From contig DPHV01000016.1 in the NCBI GenBank assembly GCA_003521625.1, positions 2,934 through 14,992 on the forward strand: 12,059 nt of DNA, read 5' to 3'. Positions within the stretch are counted from its first letter, which is position 1. Each line of letters begins with the position of its first letter. Both the position numbers and the translations under genes were made by a program. The notes under the pieces are model-generated. The model was given only the letters and a program-made list of their open reading frames with translations, searched no databases and was not told the origin of the DNA. Positions 6,761 to 11,695 of this stretch are shown here, piece after piece. The DNA comes from Ruminococcus sp. (GTDB taxonomy: Bacteria > Bacillota > Clostridia > Oscillospirales > Acutalibacteraceae).

Positions 6761-6789
6761 TTGACAAAGATTGAAGTGCGTGATAAAAT
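6761..6789 (+). promoter_or_regulatory. Strong sigma-70-type promoter facing the broken excisionase-like gene
   Basis: TTGACA (6761-6766, perfect), a 17-base spacer ending in TGA (extended -10), and TAAAAT (6784-6789). It lies 20 bases from the palindrome at 6729-6742, so it may be controlled by the divergent XRE repressor. It is the likely promoter for 6871-7032 and perhaps for the membrane protein gene at 7088. Confidence 0.75.
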
Positions 6790-6824
6790 TTAGTTAATAA
6801 ATTTAACGAAGAAGGGGTTACATT

Positions 6825-6836
6825 ATGCAGAATTAA
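6825..6836 (+). other. Four-codon mini-ORF behind a strong ribosome site
   Basis: ATG CAG AAT TAA follows AAGGGG (6812-6817) at eight bases. The ribosome site is better than the one for the excisionase-like frame at 6871, which is in another frame. It may be a leader mini-gene or the decayed start of a former gene. I cannot tell which. Confidence 0.35.
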
Positions 6837-6870
6837 GAAATAGATAGAAATAAAATTTTAGAAGGTCGAA

Positions 6871-7032
6871 ATGGGAGATTTTATAGGTACAAAAGCTATG
6901 GCAGAAATATAGCAATGCAAACCATCGCAAATAACAGAATGGTGCAGAGAGGGAAAAATCCCAGGGGCTGAGCAAGATAAAAAGAGAAGTCCTTGGAGAA
7001 TTCCAGTTGTTGCATTAAAACCTGAAAAATAA
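6871..7032 (+). pseudogene. Excisionase-like small helix-turn-helix protein broken by an amber codon
   Basis: The frame from the ATG at 6871 encodes a 53-codon protein with a TAG at 6910-6912. The product reads MGDFIGTKAMAEI, stop, then QCKPSQITEWCREGKIPGAE and SPWRIP near the end. This is the pattern of short excisionase/MerR-like DNA-binding proteins found next to integrases. In relatives as I recall them the stopped position is usually Trp (AEIW), so TGG to TAG is the simplest explanation. No start lies just after the stop that would save the helix-turn-helix. In phage and ICE relatives this protein bends attachment-site DNA and directs excision, so its loss may leave the element unable to excise unless helped. 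Its promoter (6761-6789) is intact, which suggests the mutation is recent. Confidence 0.75.
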
Positions 7033-7087
7033 ATTACGTATTTAAGTTGAAAATTTTATCATAAAAAATAAAGGAGATGTATATTTT

Positions 7088-7597
7088 ATGGATGAACATA
7101 ATCAAAGCAAAACAAAACCGTCAACCTATATCGGTACTGGTGTGTTTATGATTATTTTTAGTGTAATTTTACCCTTGATTGTCTTCGGCATATTTAATTC
7201 TGTAACATCAGGCAGTTTGTCGGGGGAACTCGTGTATGACTTAATTATTTTTTTGGTTGTTTGTGCTGTTTGTCTTTGTATAGGTATTTATTTTGTGTAT
7301 CGAGGAACTAAACTCAAAAAACTAAGCCGTGATGAATTTGAAGCGAAAATGAAAGCCGAAAAAGAATCAAGCGAAGCCAGAGAAGAGAAGATTAAAAAAT
7401 ATCTTTATCCAATAATAGCTATATTTATGGCAGTTTTATTTTTAGTATTTTGTATCTTTGGATGCAATTCATCCAGCAATTCCTATAAGAACAAATATAA
7501 GGATGTCTTTAACAAAGATCCAAACACTTGGTCAGAAGACGAAAAAGATTATGTAAATGATTTTTTCGAGTGGCATGACAACGAATACAATAAATAG
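7088..7597 (+). CDS. Three-helix membrane protein of unknown function
   Basis: A 169-residue protein I do not recognise. It has three hydrophobic segments (about 15-37, 48-71 and 105-126). Between the second and third lies a charged stretch rich in Lys and Glu (75-104), including SRDEFEAKMK. The C-terminal tail of about 40 residues is hydrophilic and acidic (FNKDPNTWSEDEKDYVNDFF). There is no signal peptide other than the first helix. AAGGAGATG lies about ten bases before the ATG. It probably shares the promoter at 6761, or is transcribed through the broken excisionase-like gene. The following 200 bases hold a start-less SHOCT fragment in another frame. It is likely element cargo or a remnant of a larger membrane-SHOCT protein; no function can be given. 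Confidence 0.7.
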   Translation: MDEHNQSKTKPSTYIGTGVFMIIFSVILPLIVFGIFNSVTSGSLSGELVYDLIIFLVVCAVCLCIGIYFVYRGTKLKKLSRDEFEAKMKAEKESSEAREEKIKKYLYPIIAIFMAVLFLVFCIFGCNSSSNSYKNKYKDVFNKDPNTWSEDEKDYVNDFFEWHDNEYNK

Positions 7598-7613
7598 TTT
7601 TTATTTAATTTAA

Positions 7614-7799
7614 AAGATTGATGGTAATTACAAATGCTTTAATACCGAACAAGAAGCCTATAACTATGCAGAGCGAAAAATAAAGCCGTGTGGCTTGTGC
7701 CAAACCGAAACCATAAAACAGTATAAAGATTTGTTAGATTCTGGTGCAATTACACAGGAAGAATTTGAAGCAAAGAAAAAACAGTTACTTGGTTTATAA
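7614..7799 (+). pseudogene. Start-less fragment ending in a SHOCT domain
   Basis: An open frame of 61 codons between TAA at 7611 and TAA at 7797. Its end reads IKQYKDLLDSGAITQEEF and continues with the Lys-rich LLGL tail, which is the SHOCT short C-terminal domain common in membrane and regulatory proteins. Upstream it encodes FNTEQEAYNYAERKI and a CGLC pair. There is no ATG, GTG or TTG in frame at the front and no ribosome site, so it is probably the broken tail of a longer gene. It is not in frame with the membrane protein ending at 7597. Initiation at ATT (7617) cannot be excluded but has no support. Confidence 0.6.
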
Positions 7800-7806
7800 A
7801 TGAATT

Positions 7807-7833
7807 AAGGGAGCAGCGGCAAACTGCTCCCTT
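7807..7833. terminator. Probable shared terminator between convergent transcripts
   Basis: AAGGGAGCAG (7807-7816) pairs perfectly with CTGCTCCCTT (7824-7833) around a seven-base loop. The T tracts are poor on both sides (TTTGCTATTGTTTT on plus, TTAATTCATTT on minus). It lies between the SHOCT fragment and the serine recombinase stop at 7844. Confidence 0.7.
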
Positions 7834-7843
7834 TGCTATTGTT

Positions 7844-8428
7844 TTATTCCAACAGCGAAATATACTTATATACCGTCATTCTGCTTAAATTACAAACTCT
7901 TGCAAATTCTGACAAGTTTAGCTGTCCTGATTTGAAAGACGGATAATGTCGATAAAATACGGACGGAATATTCTCCGTTGTAGTTTTGGGTCTGCCGATT
8001 CTCGCTCCTTTGGCTTTTGCGTTTGCCATTCCCGAACGGACTCTTTCACGAATTATTCTTAATTCCAATTCAGCAAATACCCCTGACATCTGAATAAAAG
8101 CATTTGTCATTGGGTCAATTTCTCCGTTTGTACAATCAACAGTTATACTTCCGACAATTTTCAGCTTTAGCTTTTTTGTTCTGACAATATCAATAATATC
8201 GCATAGCTGCTTTGTGCTTCTTGCTAATCGTGATACTTCAAGAGTGATTATTGTATCTCCCTCTTTTGCCTGTTCCAGCAGAGAAGAAAGCTCCTGTTTT
8301 ATTTTTGAATCTCCGTGTTCGTATTCAAGAAAAATCTGTTCTGCTCCTGATGATTTTAATTCTCTGACTTGCCTTTTAATATCCTGTTTATCTTCATTAG
8401 TTGAACATCTTGCATAACCGTATTTCAT
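7844..8428 (-). CDS. Serine recombinase (small resolvase/invertase family)
   Basis: A protein of 194 residues. The N-terminal catalytic domain begins YGYARCSTNEDKQ, with nucleophile S9 and R7. LEVSRLARS adds R67 and R70. The long E helix (about 108-138) carries MSGVFAELELRIIRERVRSG, followed by the hinge GARIGRP and a C-terminal helix-turn-helix of the Hin type (LSEFARVCNLSRMTVYKYI, about 172-190). Such enzymes resolve cointegrates or invert short segments between paired sites. I place the start at the ATG at 8428, with AAAGGA seven bases before it. The longer reading from 8473 begins inside an inverted repeat. It is the second gene of a minus-strand pair with the 92-residue protein, under the promoter at 8807-8835. 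Its target site is unknown. Confidence 0.9.
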   Translation of the reverse strand: MKYGYARCSTNEDKQDIKRQVRELKSSGAEQIFLEYEHGDSKIKQELSSLLEQAKEGDTIITLEVSRLARSTKQLCDIIDIVRTKKLKLKIVGSITVDCTNGEIDPMTNAFIQMSGVFAELELRIIRERVRSGMANAKAKGARIGRPKTTTENIPSVFYRHYPSFKSGQLNLSEFARVCNLSRMTVYKYISLLE

Positions 8429-8441
8429 AATAAATCCTTTC

Positions 8442-8472
8442 TGCTCCATAAGCCTGATTGACTTATGGAGCA
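8442..8472. repeat. 31-bp inverted repeat directly before the serine recombinase gene
   Basis: TGCTCCATAAG (8442-8452) and CTTATGGAGCA (8462-8472) are exact reverse complements around nine bases. The repeat fills the space between the upstream stop (8480) and the recombinase ribosome site. There is no T tract, so it is not a normal terminator. It could be an mRNA hairpin that tunes recombinase translation or stability, or a binding site of the recombinase itself. Confidence 0.75.
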
Positions 8473-8479
8473 TTTGTTA

Positions 8480-8758
8480 TCAGTAGGAAATTGAAAATCT
8501 TTTGCTTGATACTTGCTTTGTAAATTCTTTGTACATATCTGCATAAGCCTTTTTAAATCCTGTAGTATCAAAACGGTTTGAAATTACAGAAGTCCAACGG
8601 ACAATATAAGAACCGACTTCCAATTCTTCAATAGCCTGTTTATCCATTTCAGCCTTTATGCTGTCACGAATTGCGTTTGCTTCTGCTTTTGCTTCCTCAA
8701 TTAATTTTTCCCATTCATTGAGTGCCTCGATTTTTGTAATCATTTCATTTGTTGACAT
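8480..8758 (-). CDS. 92-residue mobile-element protein of unknown function, coiled coil plus C-terminal beta region
   Basis: Residues 1-48 are a charged helix likely to form a coiled coil (EALNEWEKLIEEAKAEAN). The second half (VGSYIVRWTSVISNRFDTTGF and the closing KRFSIS) resembles, in my reading, the tail seen in YqaJ-type phage recombinases and in small proteins of clostridial phages and mobile elements. No catalytic residues are present, so it is not a nuclease. GGAG lies about nine bases before the ATG. It is first in the transcript with the serine recombinase and is controlled by the operators at 8810-8901. A role in element DNA processing is only an inference from context. Confidence 0.7.
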   Translation of the reverse strand: MSTNEMITKIEALNEWEKLIEEAKAEANAIRDSIKAEMDKQAIEELEVGSYIVRWTSVISNRFDTTGFKKAYADMYKEFTKQVSSKRFSISY

Positions 8759-8806
8759 AGTTAAGTGCTCCTTTTCTGATTTATTTTTTGTTTCTTAACT
8801 GTCTAT

Positions 8807-8835
8807 ATTATACACTTAACTTTGTGTATAGTCAA
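8807..8835 (-). promoter_or_regulatory. Near-consensus promoter for the 92-residue protein and serine recombinase
   Basis: On the minus strand TTGACT (8830-8835), a spacer of exactly 17 bases, and TATAAT (8807-8812). One operator copy (8811-8827) fills the spacer and touches the -10, so repressor binding would block polymerase. Confidence 0.85.
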
Positions 8836-8901
8836 TAGTAAATATTCACAAAGTTAAGTGTATGTTTTTGTATATAATTATGCACTTGATTTTGTGTATA
8901 G
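8810..8901. promoter_or_regulatory. Three copies of an operator between divergent promoters
   Basis: The box TACACTTAACTTTGTG (8811-8826) is repeated as its exact reverse complement at 8847-8862. With the flanking A/T the match is 17 bp. A third, imperfect direct copy (GCACTTGATTTTGTGTATA) is at 8882-8900, 70 bases from the first. The first copy covers the minus-strand promoter. The third overlaps the plus-strand -35. A part copy, GTTAAGTG, lies at 8760-8767. The 73-residue XRE protein encoded next door is the obvious candidate to bind, repressing both sides. Confidence 0.75.
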
Positions 8902-8914
8902 ATTGTGTTATTAT
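8886..8914 (+). promoter_or_regulatory. Promoter for the 73-residue XRE gene
   Basis: TTGATT (8886-8891), 17-base spacer, TATTAT (8909-8914), 24 bases before the start codon. The -35 lies within the third operator copy, which suggests self-repression. Confidence 0.7.
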
Positions 8915-8938
8915 TTATAAAGGAAAGGAGGCTTCACT

Positions 8939-9160
8939 ATGCCTATTGTTTATGATAAACTATTTATTTTACTGAAAGAAAAAGGCTATTCAACCTATAG
9001 AATAAGAAAAGAAAAGCTGATAGGTCAAGGCACTTTAACCGCTATAAAAAACGGAACAGGCGGACTTGATTCTAAAACAATAGCAAGACTATGCGAAACT
9101 TTAGATTGTCAGCCTGCGGATATAATGGAATATGTTAAAGAGCCAAAAGAAGGTGTATAA
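8939..9160 (+). CDS. 73-residue Cro-like XRE repressor
   Basis: A minimal Cro/CI-type protein made of little more than one helix-turn-helix: LFILLKEKGYSTYRIRKEKL, then GQGTLTAIKNG as recognition helix and KTIARLCETLDCQPADIMEY as the closing helices. This arrangement is the small YdzE/HTH_26-like group common in Firmicute mobile elements. AAAGGAGG lies eight bases before the ATG, an excellent ribosome site. Position and repeats make it the likely repressor of the divergent operon coding for the 92-residue protein and the serine recombinase, and of itself. It is distinct from the XRE protein at 6438, so the element carries two separate repressor switches. Confidence 0.88.
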   Translation: MPIVYDKLFILLKEKGYSTYRIRKEKLIGQGTLTAIKNGTGGLDSKTIARLCETLDCQPADIMEYVKEPKEGV

Positions 9161-9400
9161 GAAAACATTTGTTTTTGTGTACAAAATTATTTTTTATCAG
9201 CAGCGGCAATAACTGCCAATATTTTACATTTTTTGTATAAGTAATTCCGCATACCCTTTTGCTTACAAATCAAGAACAGCGGGGGTATATTTCGGGAAAA
9301 TGTAATTCTTTTTCTTGTTTCAGGCTTGGTGTGGTTAAGCCTTTGATGAAAAGTATTTTTTGTTTATAAAAACGGTTATCGTTTTCGAAAAGCATAAATA
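9161..9400. other. 240-base structured non-coding stretch (possible origin or RNA)
   Basis: I see no coding frame here. It holds several small inverted repeats: GGCA/TGCC (9205-9217, followed by a T-rich stretch and possibly the XRE terminator), ATACCC/GGGTAT (9251-9256 and 9283-9288), AGGCTT/AAGCCT (9322-9342), AAAACG/CGTTTT (9369-9385) and the palindrome TTTTCGAAAA (9382-9391). A run of five Gs (9281-9285), reading ATACCCCCGCTG on the other strand, recalls the C-rich nick regions of some transfer and rolling-circle origins. It is a candidate origin, mobilisation site or structured RNA. None of these is proven. Confidence 0.35.
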
Positions 9401-9463
9401 AAAAAGGCACATTGCAAAATACTTACTGTAATACAACAGTTTGTTTCTGCAATGTGCCTTTTT
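9401..9463. terminator. Long bidirectional terminator-type hairpin
   Basis: AAAAAGGCACATTGCA (9401-9416) pairs perfectly with TGCAATGTGCCTTTTT (9448-9463). The 31-base loop contains its own ACTGT/ACAGT stem (9425-9429 and 9436-9440). T tracts follow on both strands. The right arm overlaps the stop codon of the coiled-coil gene, so it ends that minus-strand transcript and anything coming from the left. Confidence 0.85.
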
Positions 9464-9692
9464 ATTTGAATTTTTTTAAAACGCTGTCTATTGATTTATC
9501 AATTTGTTTTTCTAATTCCTTTTCTAATTTCTTTTCTAATTGCTTTTCAATGTCGTTTTTCATTTTCCTTTTTTGTGCGATAGCCTGATGTTGTCTAATC
9601 AATCTTACCTCAGGCGGCAAATCACTATTCAGATATTTATAACGGTCAGGCAATTTGTTGTTTTGTTCTGCGTAACGCATTGTTATGTTCAT
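9462..9692 (-). CDS. 76-residue highly charged coiled-coil protein, unknown function
   Basis: I do not recognise a family. The N-terminal third (YAEQNNKLPDRYKYLNSDLP) is polar with prolines. From about residue 38 on it is an uninterrupted charged helix, with a four-residue LEK-type repeat (KQLEKKLEKELEKQIDK, 50-66). At DNA level this is a 12-bp tandem repeat (TTTCTAATT at 9509, 9521 and 9533, then a degenerate copy), so the helix length may vary between strains by slippage. GGGGAG lies about seven bases before the ATG. It is the last gene on the minus-strand side running from the right end. It may be a small accessory or DNA-binding partner, but this is not shown. Confidence 0.65.
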   Translation of the reverse strand: MNITMRYAEQNNKLPDRYKYLNSDLPPEVRLIRQHQAIAQKRKMKNDIEKQLEKKLEKELEKQIDKSIDSVLKKFK

Positions 9693-9729
9693 TGTTTATC
9701 TCCCCTTGCTGTTGATTATGTCGAAGACT

Positions 9730-9758
9730 AATAAATTCGTGCGAAGCACGAATTTATT
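9730..9758. repeat. 29-bp near-perfect palindrome upstream of the coiled-coil gene
   Basis: AATAAATTCGTGC (9730-9742) and GCACGAATTTATT (9746-9758) form a 13-bp stem with a three-base loop. It lies 38 bases before the coiled-coil start and 134 bases after the winged-helix gene. The minus strand continues AGTCTTC with no T tract. It could be a 5' leader hairpin, a poor terminator or a protein-binding palindrome. Between it and 9891 I see only AT-rich DNA, including a long-range repeat AGGAAAATA/TATTTTCCT (9852-9860 and 9893-9901). Confidence 0.7.
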
Positions 9759-9891
9759 TAGTTTCAGCAATTATATATAAAAAATACTCAAAGCACATTA
9801 ATGTAAAATAGATTATTTTTTCTTTATAATATATATAAATAATATTAAATCAGGAAAATATAATTGTTTTTGTAATCAAGCAGAAAAAGCA

Positions 9892-10452
9892 TTATTTTCC
9901 TATCCACGCATTTACATCTATCTGTTGCCCTTTTCTTACAAAACGGTTTTTTGATTTTTCCGTGATACAGTTTTTATTAATTAAATTAAAATCTCGTTGC
10001 AGTACATTTTTAGCTTTTGTTATTGTATCAATACAACAATCTAAATCCGCTGCAATGCTGTTGTCTTTAATAATTGCCTCGGTGTTATTCATAAGCCACA
10101 AAAGGCATTTAATAACCGCTTCTTTACTGACGCTTTCTGAAAAATCTGTTGTTAAGATAGTTTCAATCCAGCATTTTTCAACTTCAATTTTTGTTTCTTT
10201 TTGTATTACATTCAAGGTGTAAGTTCTTCCTAACTTATTTACAGTAATGAAGTTGTTTTCTTCTAATAACTGAATAGATTTCTTTATCCTTTTTCTGTTA
10301 TTGTCTTGTGAAGATAATGAAAATTTATTGCATAAGTCGGTCAGATTTCCTGTAAATTTGCCGTTCTCTGAAAGTGCTAACATATTTACTATTCTAAAAT
10401 CGCAAGGCTTTAACTTTAGCCACTCTTTAAAATAAATAGCGTTTACATTCAT
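9892..10452 (-). CDS. Winged-helix-like protein, possibly replication- or regulation-related
   Basis: A 186-residue protein without a family I can name. Two segments look like winged helices. Residues 15-82 contain DFRIVNMLALSENGKF, then LTDLCNKFSLSS, the helix KRIKKSIQLLEENNFITV and a beta hairpin GRTYTLNVIQ. Residues 108-160 contain SKEAVIKCLLWLMNN and SIAADLDCCIDTITKAKNVL. Tandem winged helices occur in plasmid replication initiators, and in regulators that judge whether a helper is present, so either role is possible. The end is basic (KSKNRFVRKGQQ). The ATG lies two bases beyond the stop of the upstream gene, with AGGTG inside that gene, so the two are translationally coupled. Confidence 0.65.
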   Translation of the reverse strand: MNVNAIYFKEWLKLKPCDFRIVNMLALSENGKFTGNLTDLCNKFSLSSQDNNRKRIKKSIQLLEENNFITVNKLGRTYTLNVIQKETKIEVEKCWIETILTTDFSESVSKEAVIKCLLWLMNNTEAIIKDNSIAADLDCCIDTITKAKNVLQRDFNLINKNCITEKSKNRFVRKGQQIDVNAWIGK

Positions 10453-10454
10453 TT

Positions 10455-10838
10455 TTATGCACCTATTACCATTTTGGAAAATTTATCATAATCACGCATT
10501 TCAGGGAATGTGTGAAGAAACCATTTTTTAATAGTCGGATATCGCAACGAATGACATTTAGATAATGTAATCATTTTATCAAATTCCGCTTTGTTTTCTA
10601 TGCTATTGGGGTGCGTAAGAATATAGTTTTCCATAAAGTCATAAGTAAGTCCTTTGTAGCTTTCCTTTAATGGTTGCTTTTTAATTGTACGAATTTTTAC
10701 AGGATAGTCAGGATAATCTTTTCTAACCTCTTGTAATTGTCTGTATTCATCACTTTTTGCGTTAGCCGCTTCTTTGGCAAATATTCTGTTCATATAAATT
10801 ACTTTGTTTTCAAAATCAACTTTAATTACGCTTTTCAT
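10455..10838 (-). CDS. Unknown protein, paralogue of its upstream neighbour (127 residues)
   Basis: I do not recognise a function. It shares its layout with the gene just upstream (10859-11302). It opens with a short beta region IKVDFENKVIYMNRIFAKEA, followed by SDEYRQLQEVRKDYPDYPV, a central YKGLTYDFMENYI (61-73) and, near the end, YPTIKKWFLHTFPEM (100-114). No signal peptide or membrane segment is seen, so it is probably cytoplasmic. AAAGGAG precedes the ATG. It lies 20 bases after its paralogue and is coupled to the winged-helix gene. The pair looks like a tandem duplication that has diverged. Similar small proteins, as I recall, are widespread in clostridial genomes, but I know of no assigned role. 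Confidence 0.75.
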   Translation of the reverse strand: MKSVIKVDFENKVIYMNRIFAKEAANAKSDEYRQLQEVRKDYPDYPVKIRTIKKQPLKESYKGLTYDFMENYILTHPNSIENKAEFDKMITLSKCHSLRYPTIKKWFLHTFPEMRDYDKFSKMVIGA

Positions 10839-10858
10839 ATAAAATTTTCTCCTTTAAA

Positions 10859-11302
10859 TCACGCTGCTACTTCAATTTTTTCATTGCTTGCTTTACTGTT
10901 AGTTGCCTTAATATTTTTATCAATGTTTTCAAGTTCTCTTTTATAATCAACAAAGAATGGGTATTTGCTTAAAAACCAGCTTTTAATATATGCGTAAGAT
11001 TTTGCAGTTGCCTTAATACCGTCAACATCTTCAATTTCACCACGAAGAATCTTAAATTCTTTCATTACGGTATCATCTTTTTCGTTTTCTGCAATGTATT
11101 TTTCCATAAATTCATAATTTAAACCTTTTAATGCAGCGGAATTTTTCTTTGCTTTTGGCTTTGCTGTTACAACAACCTCAAATGTAGGAAAATCCTTTTT
11201 GATGTTCATTAATTCTTTGTATGAATCCGAGCCGTACTTGCTTGCTGCCTTTGCCTCTGATTTTGTCATTTCGATTGTGTGGTTTTTGAAATTAATTTTC
11301 AT
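10859..11302 (-). CDS. Unknown protein, first of a tandem paralogous pair (147 residues)
   Basis: The start is the ATG at 11302, ten bases after AAAGGA. The in-frame TTG at 11311 touches the ribosome site and is unlikely. It opens with MKINFKNHTIEMTKSEAK, then SDSYKELMNIKKDFPTFEV. A basic linker at about 47-57 (TAKPKAKKNSA) is followed by LKGLNYEFMEKYI (58-70) and YIKSWFLSKYPFF (105-117). A C-terminal charged tail is missing from its paralogue. The four shared blocks occur in the same order in both proteins, so homology is clear even though overall identity is modest. It is first in the minus-strand operon 11302 to 9892, behind the promoter at 11373. No function is known to me; the basic linker would fit a DNA- or RNA-associated protein. 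Confidence 0.75.
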   Translation of the reverse strand: MKINFKNHTIEMTKSEAKAASKYGSDSYKELMNIKKDFPTFEVVVTAKPKAKKNSAALKGLNYEFMEKYIAENEKDDTVMKEFKILRGEIEDVDGIKATAKSYAYIKSWFLSKYPFFVDYKRELENIDKNIKATNSKASNEKIEVAA

Positions 11303-11372
11303 AATTTTCAATTCCTTTCTTTTTGTTATATTTTTATTTTCAGAGGTTTTTATCTCCCTCTGTTGTGACTAT

Positions 11373-11421
11373 ATTATATCATATTCGTTTGAAGTGATAT
11401 GATTCTAATGTGACATCACTT
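11373..11421 (-). promoter_or_regulatory. Extended -10 promoter with an overlapping inverted repeat
   Basis: On the minus strand TGA-TATAAT (TATAAT at 11373-11378) gives a perfect extended -10 about 70 bases before the 147-residue gene. No good -35 is present. That position carries an inverted repeat AAGTGAT (11392-11398)/ATCACTT (11415-11421), suitable for a regulator. The leader holds a small hairpin CAGAGG/CCTCTG (11341-11346 and 11357-11362). Confidence 0.6.
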
Positions 11422-11554
11422 AAAAATATAATAAATTATTTTTAAAAAGTTGTTAGAAAGAAATTAAGAAGATGTATAAGAAATGTTTTGTTTACAAATG
11501 AAAGTTGATAAGAATTATAATTAATGTTATTATTCGGTTATGATGAATTGAAAA

Positions 11555-11633
11555 AAAGTACCATTTTTCAAAGTACCATTTTAAAACATTGTTAAAAAAT
11601 TAAAAGAATAAAAGTACAATTTAAGTACCATTT
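11555..11633. promoter_or_regulatory. Cluster of AAGTACCATTT repeats near the right end (possible integrase arm sites)
   Basis: AAAGTACCATTTT occurs exactly at 11555-11567 and 11570-11582, a variant AAAGTACAATTT at 11611-11622, and TAAGTACCATTT at 11622-11633. The GTAC cores are 15, 41 and 11 bases apart. They mirror the GGTAC/GTACC cluster inside the left end, which supports a role in binding the integrase or a partner at the recombination ends. The 11422-11554 stretch is AT-rich and shows no gene. Confidence 0.5.
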
Positions 11634-11649
11634 GACATTCTCTAAAGGT

Positions 11650-11695
11650 AAAAATAAAACAGAGCAGAGATTGTCAAGTGACTTTCTCTGCTCTG
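11650..11695 (-). terminator. Terminator of the rubrerythrin gene
   Basis: CAGAGCAGAGA (11660-11670) pairs with TCTCTGCTCTG (11685-11695). On the minus strand the stem runs into TTTTATTTTT (11650-11659). It stands about 40 bases beyond the rubrerythrin stop and is the duplicate of the hairpin at 3635-3669. Confidence 0.88.

Noticed and set aside
9509..9553. CRISPR-like or regulatory tandem repeat (12-bp units)
   Set aside because: The units are contiguous without spacers and are explained by the LEK-type repeat of the encoded coiled coil.
9540..9731. Plus-strand hydrophobic open frames at 9540-9731, 9962-10222, 10737-10946 and 11199-11402
   Set aside because: They are antisense to better-supported genes, and their hydrophobic look is what complements of Lys/Glu-rich coding sequence give.
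11491..11521. Plus-strand promoter TTTACA with TATAAT at 19 bases
   Set aside because: The spacing is poor, the region is very AT-rich so chance matches are expected, and no plus-strand gene follows.
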